DNA from: Collinsella sp.
Lineage (GTDB): Bacteria; Actinomycetota; Coriobacteriia; Coriobacteriales; Coriobacteriaceae
DNA: 64,000 bases
Assembly: GCA_019414055.1 (NCBI GenBank)
Contig: DXMV01000002.1
Location: forward strand, 1 to 64,000
Direction of reading: 5' to 3'
The number at the start of each line of letters is the position of its first letter. The first letter of the stretch is position 1. Below the pieces are notes generated by a model that was given only the letters and a program-made list of their open reading frames with translations, was not told where the DNA came from and did not search any database. Shown here in pieces: positions 59,040-64,000 of this stretch. Made by a program: the position numbers and the translations under genes.

Positions 59040-60095
59040 TCATCCTCCGATTTGGGACATAAATCGTTGCGTGCCCTCAATTATCGCGTGTTCCTGCGGT
59101 TTGTGGGCCACGGCATCGCGCCAAATCGAAAGTACCTGCATATCATCACCACGGCGCAGGGCATCGCGCACCGAATACTCGGCATCGCTGAACAGGCACG
59201 GACGCACGCTGCCATCGGCCGTCAGGCGCAGACGGTTGCAATTCGCGCAAAAATGGTTGGACATGGCGCTAATGAAGCCGACCGTTCCCGCCGCGCCCGG
59301 AAAGTGCCAGTAGCGCGCAGGGCCCGCGCCGGCAGGAGCGTCGTTGATGTCGAGCGGCTCGAGCTCGCCCAATCCCGTCGCGGCGGCCCCGGCATTGACG
59401 CGCGCCCGCAGCTCGTCACTCGGCACGGTGTCGCTCGCGTCCCACAGCTCGGGGTTGAGCGCGGGCGCATGCGGATCCACGGCACAATGCGAGCTCGTGC
59501 GCTCGTCGCCAATGGGCATGTATTCGATAAAGCGCAGGTGAATGGGGCGGTCGACGGTCAGCCGTGCAAGGGCCGCCACATCCTGGTTGAGCCGGCGCAC
59601 TACAACGCAGTTGACCTTAACGGGCTCAAAGCCCCAAGCCAGCGCCGCGTCGATGCCCGCCATGGTCTGTTCGAGTCGACCCAAGCGCGTGATCTTTCCA
59701 AACAGCGAGGGGTCGAGCGTATCGAGCGAGATGTTGACGCGGTTAAGCCCGGCATCTTTGAGCTGCGGTGCCAGCTTGGGCAGCAGGGCGCCATTGGTGG
59801 TAAGCGAGATGTCCTCGATCTGCGGAATCGCGCGGATGTCGCGAATAAGCGGAATGATACGGCGGCTGACCAGCGGCTCGCCACCCGTCAGGCGCACGCG
59901 GCGAATGCCCTCCCCCGCCACCAAGCGCACAAAGCGGGCGATTTCCTCGGCGCTGAGCAGCTCGTCGTGCGCGCGGGGCGCCACGCCATCGGCCGGCATG
60001 CAGTAAATGCAGCGGAAATTGCACTTGTCGGTAACGGCAATGCGCAGGTAGTTGATATCGCGGCCAAAGCCGTCATGTTGCACGCGCCCGTCCAC
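59040..60095 (-). CDS. moaA: GTP 3',8-cyclase MoaA
   Basis: A radical SAM enzyme that starts molybdenum cofactor synthesis by rearranging GTP. The 351-residue protein has the N-terminal CxxxCxxC cluster (CNFRCIYC), RVRLTGGEPLVSRRIIPLIR, and the C-terminal 4Fe-4S cluster CANCNRLRLTADGSVRPCLF. It ends in the conserved GG needed for activity. The start is GTG 60095 with GGGGAGGGCTGC upstream. It is four bases from moaC-mobB. MoaD, MoaE and MoeA genes are not in this window. Confidence 0.95.
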   Translation of the reverse strand: MDGRVQHDGFGRDINYLRIAVTDKCNFRCIYCMPADGVAPRAHDELLSAEEIARFVRLVAGEGIRRVRLTGGEPLVSRRIIPLIRDIRAIPQIEDISLTTNGALLPKLAPQLKDAGLNRVNISLDTLDPSLFGKITRLGRLEQTMAGIDAALAWGFEPVKVNCVVVRRLNQDVAALARLTVDRPIHLRFIEYMPIGDERTSSHCAVDPHAPALNPELWDASDTVPSDELRARVNAGAAATGLGELEPLDINDAPAGAGPARYWHFPGAAGTVGFISAMSNHFCANCNRLRLTADGSVRPCLFSDAEYSVRDALRRGDDMQVLSIWRDAVAHKPQEHAIIEGTQRFMSQIGG

Positions 60096-60227
60096 GCAGC
60101 CCTCCCCTCACGCGGCGTTTTATTCTTCGGGGAATATAGTACCGCACGGGAAGAATGGGTCGACATGCGTACGACACGAAAGACCTTTGCGAGTAAGACC
60201 GGCTTCCCAAGCCCATCCTCAACACAC

Positions 60228-60292
60228 AAACCATCACAACATTCGATGCTTTTCCCTATTTTGGCAAAAAACGTCGAATGTTGTGATGATTT
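60228..60292. repeat. F2-family palindrome, copy 3
   Basis: AAACCATCACAACATTCGAT at the left and GTCGAATGTTGTGATGATTT at the right are near-perfect inverted arms. The loop (CTTTTCCCTATTTTGGCAAA-type) matches copy 4 rather than copies 1 and 2, defining a second subtype. It lies 38 bases from the end of the nuclease-like gene. Confidence 0.82.
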
Positions 60293-60330
60293 GCCTGCCC
60301 GCAGCACCCCGTAGAAGGGCCGAAACGCCC

Positions 60331-61368
60331 CTAAAGGCCGCCGTCCCAGTGTCGAATCACGAATTCTCGCAGGTCATTCTGACGTTTCTGGAACGCTTCG
60401 CTTCGGTCGCACCTGAGGCCCATAGCAAGCGCGATGGCGTTCATCGCCCGGTGCAATTGCAGCTGATGGGCAAACTGAGTCCCGGTGAGGACGATCATCC
60501 TAAAGCCCAGCGTGCTCAGCACGGTCATACGCTCCGCATCCGACGCGCTGCGCTGTTTATCAAGATGGTCCGAACCGTTGTATTCAATTCCCGTACCGCT
60601 CGCAGGCGCATATACGTCAATCTCGAAATACCCGGCCTTAGCGAGATACTTGAACTCGCTGGGAACATCGACCCGATGGTTGAGCTCGATCTTGGCGTAT
60701 CCCAGCCCTCCCTGGGAACGTTTTGCTACGACCATGATTGAGGTGGCCGTCTCCATGGGCGATCGCGCGCCATCGTGCACGCGTTTGAGCACGGCGGCCG
60801 CGCGTATGGCCCCCTGACGAGATCGGTTCTCATTGCAATAAGCAATCAAATCGGCAACGGTATACCTCTGCCCCATCTCGATATAATCGCCTGTCGACAG
60901 ATGATTCAAATGGTATCGGGCACAGATTTCGTAGCCATATTCCAGCTGCTCGGGCTCGCTCATCCACGAACCCGCTTGGACAAAGCACATGACCTCATCA
61001 ACCACTAGAAGGCCCTCCGCCACCTCGATAAGATGGCCTGGGGGTACCGGCGCCCCAAACACGTGGCACCTAAATCCAGCCGGCGTCGAGCGCTCAAAAT
61101 CGAAGTTAACGAGCGTATCGATATGATCGAGCTCTTCTCGTGGAATACCAAGCGAAACCAGATAGTCGGTAACGATCCCAACTGCCGTCGAAGCCCTCAG
61201 CCCCTTGGCATCGAGCCCCAATTTGGGCAGGCCCGCGGTCGGCTCCGCCTCGCTAGCAAGCGAGTCCTCATCGTATAGGCTGCTTGCTCGCGAGAGCGGC
61301 TCGGACGGGCGCGCCACGTTGTGGTACAGCCAGGCAGTCTTATGGGACAGGACGATCGGCAGGTCCAT
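60331..61368 (-). CDS. protein with a predicted PD-(D/E)xK nuclease-like C-terminal domain
   Basis: A 345-residue protein of unknown function. The C-terminal half holds AGYFEIDVYAPASGTGIEYN followed by GSDHLDKQRSASDAERMTVL and STLGFRMIVLT. The pattern of acidic residues, xGIEYxGxxH and a hydrophobic strand resembles DUF559/Vsr-like endonuclease folds. The N-terminal half (MDLPIVLSHKTAWLYHNVAR and later VFGAPVPPGHLIEVAEGL) resembles an AbiEi-like or DUF-type leader found in Coriobacteria but I cannot name it. It stands alone between two F2 palindromes. It may be a defence or DNA repair component; this is inference. Confidence 0.55.
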   Translation of the reverse strand: MDLPIVLSHKTAWLYHNVARPSEPLSRASSLYDEDSLASEAEPTAGLPKLGLDAKGLRASTAVGIVTDYLVSLGIPREELDHIDTLVNFDFERSTPAGFRCHVFGAPVPPGHLIEVAEGLLVVDEVMCFVQAGSWMSEPEQLEYGYEICARYHLNHLSTGDYIEMGQRYTVADLIAYCNENRSRQGAIRAAAVLKRVHDGARSPMETATSIMVVAKRSQGGLGYAKIELNHRVDVPSEFKYLAKAGYFEIDVYAPASGTGIEYNGSDHLDKQRSASDAERMTVLSTLGFRMIVLTGTQFAHQLQLHRAMNAIALAMGLRCDRSEAFQKRQNDLREFVIRHWDGGL

Positions 61369-61469
61369 GAGCCCTCCAATGGAGTCGGATAACCAACCTT
61401 ATTCCCCTGCCCACGGGTCCGCACACCTGCGTGCGCAAGAAAGCGATTCCACCCGATCGAGTGGCAGAA

Positions 61470-61534
61470 AAACCATCACAACATTCGATGCTTTTCCCGA
61501 TTTTGTCAAAAAACGTCGAATGTTGTGATGGTTT
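61470..61534. repeat. F2-family palindrome, copy 4
   Basis: AAACCATCACAACATTCGAT at the left and GTCGAATGTTGTGATGGTTT at the right are inverted arms differing at one position over 21 bp. Together with copy 3 it brackets the nuclease-like gene. The remaining bases of this 356-base gap (61369-61724) hold the MATE promoter region. Confidence 0.85.
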
Positions 61535-61657
61535 GAGGCGAGGTGAGGGGGCACGGAGGGGTCAAAGCATCGTATTCGGCAAGGCGCGCCCCCGTATTCA
61601 TTTGGAAATGTCCGCGGTCGTGACTTTTTCGCCCCGCCGCCAATACAAACCTTGACT

Positions 61658-61692
61658 CTACAATCGTTGTAGGGTTTTCACTACACTGGTAG
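61658..61692 (+). promoter_or_regulatory. two short palindromes upstream of the MATE gene, candidate repressor sites
   Basis: CTACAATCGTTGTAG (61658-61672, a perfect palindrome about its central C) and CTACACTGGTAG (61681-61692, CTAC/GTAG) lie 23 bases apart, 32-67 bases before the MATE start. A TTGACT (61652-61657) precedes them. The TACA...TGTA pattern resembles BlaI/CopY-type operators; no such repressor gene is in the window. Confidence 0.45.
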
Positions 61693-61724
61693 CTAAACGA
61701 ACCAAGCCAGAAAGTGCCCCGCCC

Positions 61725-63071
61725 ATGGAACACGACCTCACACGCGGCAATGTCCTTAAGACCATCGCGGTCTTTGCCCTGCCTTATATGCTCTCGTACT
61801 TTTTGCAGATGCTCTACGGCATGGCCGATCTGTACATGATGGGGCAGTTTAGCGGCGCTGCCGGCATCACCGCCGTGGGCAACGGCGCACAGACGCTCTA
61901 TATCATTACCGTGACACTCGTTGGTCTGGCCATGGGAACGACGGTCATCGTCGGCCACGCCGTGGGCTCGCGCCGCTTCGATCGCGCCGAGACCGCCATC
62001 GGCAATACCATCACGCTCTTTATGGGTGTCTCGGTGGTACTGGCCGCTGTCCTGCTCGCGCTTTGCCCGCGGATCGTGGCACTCATTGGCACTCCCGCCG
62101 AAGCCGTCGAAGGCACTGCCGCCTACCTGCGTATCTGCTTTATCGGCATTCCCTTTATCGCCGCGTACAACATTCTTTCGGCCATCTTTCGCGGGCTGGG
62201 CGATTCGCGCTCGCCCATGTACGTAATTGGCGTGGCATGCATCATCAACATCGCGCTCGATTTTCTGTTTATCGGCCACATGGGGCTCGGCCCCGTGGGC
62301 GCCGCACTCGGCACGGTCATCGCACAGACGGCCAGCGTTGCCCTCGCGCTCATGTGGCTCAAAAGCCGTCGCACGAATATCCACGTTAAGCGCAGCGACC
62401 TGCGCCCCCAGCCCGAGGTGCTCGGCAGCATTCTTAAAATCGGCGTGCCCGTGGCTGTGCAGGACGGCTGCATCCAGGTGGCGTTTATGTTTATCACCGT
62501 CATCGCCAACCACCGCGGTCTGGTCGACGCCGCCGCCGTGGGCCTGGTCGAGAAGATGATCAGCTTTTTGTTCATTGTGCCGAGTTCCATGGGTGCCACC
62601 GTCAGCGCGCTCACGGCACAAAACGCCGGCGCGGGCAAGGGCGACCGCGCGCGTCAGGTGCTCAAGGATGCCATGACCATCTCGGTGGTGTACGGCTGCC
62701 TGATTACAGCGCTGATGTGGCTGGTGGCGCCGGCGTTTATTGGCTTTTTTGCCAAGGACGCCGCGGTGGTCGCGGCCGGTACCGGCTATATGCACAGTTA
62801 TATTTTCGATGCAATCTTTGCCGGCATCCACATTTGCTTTAGCGGCTTTTTCGCTGCGTATGGCAAGAGCTACATCGGCTTTGCGCACAACGTGCTGGCT
62901 GTGGCACTCATTCGCGTGCCGGGCGCTTGGCTGCTGTCGAACGCCTATTCCGATACGTTGTTTCCCATGGGCATCGCATCGCCGTGCGGCTCGATTCTGT
63001 CGGCGATCATCTGCGTGATTGCATTTACCGTGCTCAACCGGCGCGGGGCTTTTGACAAGCTGGTGGCGTAG
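61725..63071 (+). CDS. MATE-family efflux transporter
   Basis: A 448-residue multidrug/toxin extrusion protein with about 12 helices. It begins MEHDLTRGNVLKTIAVFALP and has GLAMGTTVIVGHAVGSRRFD, AAYNILSAIFRGLGDSRSPM and PSSMGATVSALTAQNAGAGK. Such transporters use a sodium or proton gradient to export cationic drugs or other compounds. ATG 61725 is used. Candidate operators upstream suggest it is inducible. The downstream gap carries no clear terminator. Confidence 0.9.
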   Translation: MEHDLTRGNVLKTIAVFALPYMLSYFLQMLYGMADLYMMGQFSGAAGITAVGNGAQTLYIITVTLVGLAMGTTVIVGHAVGSRRFDRAETAIGNTITLFMGVSVVLAAVLLALCPRIVALIGTPAEAVEGTAAYLRICFIGIPFIAAYNILSAIFRGLGDSRSPMYVIGVACIINIALDFLFIGHMGLGPVGAALGTVIAQTASVALALMWLKSRRTNIHVKRSDLRPQPEVLGSILKIGVPVAVQDGCIQVAFMFITVIANHRGLVDAAAVGLVEKMISFLFIVPSSMGATVSALTAQNAGAGKGDRARQVLKDAMTISVVYGCLITALMWLVAPAFIGFFAKDAAVVAAGTGYMHSYIFDAIFAGIHICFSGFFAAYGKSYIGFAHNVLAVALIRVPGAWLLSNAYSDTLFPMGIASPCGSILSAIICVIAFTVLNRRGAFDKLVA

Positions 63072-63163
63072 CGAGGCGACGCGAAATCGCCCTCATCGAC
63101 GGCATCATCAGCGACGACCCCAGGAGAACCGCCATGTCGAGGACAATCCCCGATATGGCAGAT

Positions 63164-63586
63164 TTACTCCTCCGGAATCGGAAACGCCCGGATGAACTCT
63201 GCGGGCGAGAAGGTCTTGATGGTCGAGCGCACAAAAGCGGCTCGATCGCGCGTGATGATAAAGTCCGCACCGGCACGCTCGGCCATCGCACGGATACAGC
63301 CGTCCTCAAAGTCCGGCTCATCGGAATAGGCGGAGGTAAAACAAGCTTCTTGGTCGAGAGGCTCTAACGAGTAGCTCTTAAGGCAGTCGCGTACCACCTC
63401 GCGGGCGCGCGCCTCGCCGGCCTGTTTGGTGAGAATGTAGTACGCGTCCTTGAGAGAACAAGCCGAAACAACGCCCTCGATAAGCCCCACGTCGACGAGC
63501 CCCTTGATCGCTTGCGCCGACGCATGTTCCGGCCGGCCCGGAAGCACGCAATCGAGCAGAAAATTGGTATCGAGAAATGCTCTCAT
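63164..63586 (-). CDS. PIN-domain toxin (VapC-like)
   Basis: A 140-residue PIN-domain protein. Acidic active-site residues lie in RAFLDTNFLLDCVLPG at the N-terminus and in DEPDFEDGCIRAMAERAGAD followed by FIITRD near the C-terminus. ATG 63586 overlaps the antitoxin stop (ATGA), the usual coupling in type II toxin-antitoxin operons. It probably cleaves RNA unless bound by the upstream-encoded antitoxin. Confidence 0.85.
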   Translation of the reverse strand: MRAFLDTNFLLDCVLPGRPEHASAQAIKGLVDVGLIEGVVSACSLKDAYYILTKQAGEARAREVVRDCLKSYSLEPLDQEACFTSAYSDEPDFEDGCIRAMAERAGADFIITRDRAAFVRSTIKTFSPAEFIRAFPIPEE

Positions 63587-63975
63587 AGGTAGCGCTCCCT
63601 CGCAACGCGCTTTTCATCTTCAACTGTCATCGTATCGAGCGGCGTTCCTTTTGGCATTTTGGCTACGATATCGAGATACTCCTGGTAGTCCTCATCCTCC
63701 GCGAGCATTTCGCGAATCTCCTTCCAGGTGATCTTGGGATGCCACATCGTACCCACGTCGCGCTTGGGCTTGTCCGAGCCGCGCGTCGGCTTTGCGCCCC
63801 CGCGCTCCTGGGTAGCGTCATATTCCACTGCAACCGGGCCTTGATAGTCGAGCGGCACGATCTTGAACAACGGCTTGCTCCGCTTGAAGACCACAACTTC
63901 CTCGCCCTCATTGGCAACCTTTTCGGCCACCTGCGTAAGGTTTTGGCGCAGTTCCGAAAACGCGACGGTAACCAT
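63583..63975 (-). CDS. Phd/YefM-family antitoxin
   Basis: A 130-residue antitoxin with a Phd/YefM N-terminal DNA-binding domain (MVTVAFSELRQNLTQVAEKV and GEEVVVFKRSKPLFKIVPLD). A longer than usual C-terminal tail follows (KPTRGSDKPKRDVGTMWHPK and EIREMLAEDEDYQEYLD), which should bind the PIN toxin. The start is ATG 63975 after GAGAGGAG; an ATG 18 bases upstream has no better site. The right edge of the window cuts close to its promoter. Confidence 0.82.
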   Translation of the reverse strand: MVTVAFSELRQNLTQVAEKVANEGEEVVVFKRSKPLFKIVPLDYQGPVAVEYDATQERGGAKPTRGSDKPKRDVGTMWHPKITWKEIREMLAEDEDYQEYLDIVAKMPKGTPLDTMTVEDEKRVARERYL

Positions 63976-64000
63976 AGCGGCTCCTCTCAACATATATCTT

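Noticed and set aside
61652..61687. Sigma-70 promoter TTGACT...TACACT for the MATE gene
   Set aside because: The spacing between hexamers is 24 bases, too long for a standard promoter, so only the palindromes are reported.

Overview
The window looks like a chromosomal segment of a Coriobacteriia gut actinobacterium, most likely Collinsella or a close relative. This is inferred from the high-GC coding style, type III glutamine synthetase, PTS sugar uptake, a fused MurT-GatD, a gatCAB operon and many short palindromic intergenic repeats; no 16S rRNA gene is present to confirm it. Most of the window is ordinary core chromosome with short accessory patches. No prophage, insertion sequence or CRISPR array was seen.

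Left end (1-3.5 kb): a patchy accessory region with a frameshifted ToxN/AbiQ-like toxin gene preceded by hairpins in a type III toxin-antitoxin layout, three consecutive SAM methyltransferase genes, and gene scraps ending at a strong terminator. 3.5-14 kb: guaA and ansA (divergent), an XRE regulator sharing a 26-bp palindrome with an unknown gene, ychF, a four-cluster ferredoxin-like protein, two tandem glycerol-dehydrogenase paralogues and an iron-containing alcohol dehydrogenase. 14-19 kb: two overlapping helical-repeat proteins, the MurT-GatD fusion for peptidoglycan amidation, and tRNA-Glu. 19-27.5 kb: glnA (type III), then a cellobiose-type PTS operon (IIB-IIC-IIA-6-phospho-beta-glucosidase) with a divergent PRD regulator.

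27.8-33.5 kb: one-carbon metabolism (metF, a separate MetH activation-domain gene, metH without that domain) and a UPF0210/DUF711 protein. 33.5-45.3 kb: a long palindromic element, a methyltransferase, yhbY, a large STAND-ATPase/SARP-type regulator, amino-sugar metabolism (nagB, PTS IIA-glucose, glmM), rplM-rpsI, a patatin-like protein, tandem repeats and tmRNA. 45.3-51 kb: a PIN toxin-antitoxin pair and a heterodimeric ABC exporter with a divergent AraC regulator. 51-64 kb: gatCAB, a HAD phosphatase, an MFS transporter, molybdenum cofactor genes (moaA and a moaC-mobB fusion), a nuclease-like gene, a MATE transporter and a Phd/PIN pair.

The most notable unexplained structure is the set of intergenic inverted-repeat families. 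F1 has about 35-bp palindromes with an ACAAAGG/CCTTTGT-type core. F2 has about 62-65-bp palindromes with a CATCACAACATTCGA arm. F4 has about 134-144-bp palindromes with a CACTTAATGTG core. There are also several single elements. F2 copies occur in two pairs, each bracketing one gene (HAD phosphatase; nuclease-like gene). Other points of interest are the putative broken type III toxin-antitoxin locus, two enzyme fusions (MurT-GatD, MoaC-MobB), and a regulator whose DNA-binding domain sits at the C-terminus instead of the usual SARP N-terminus.
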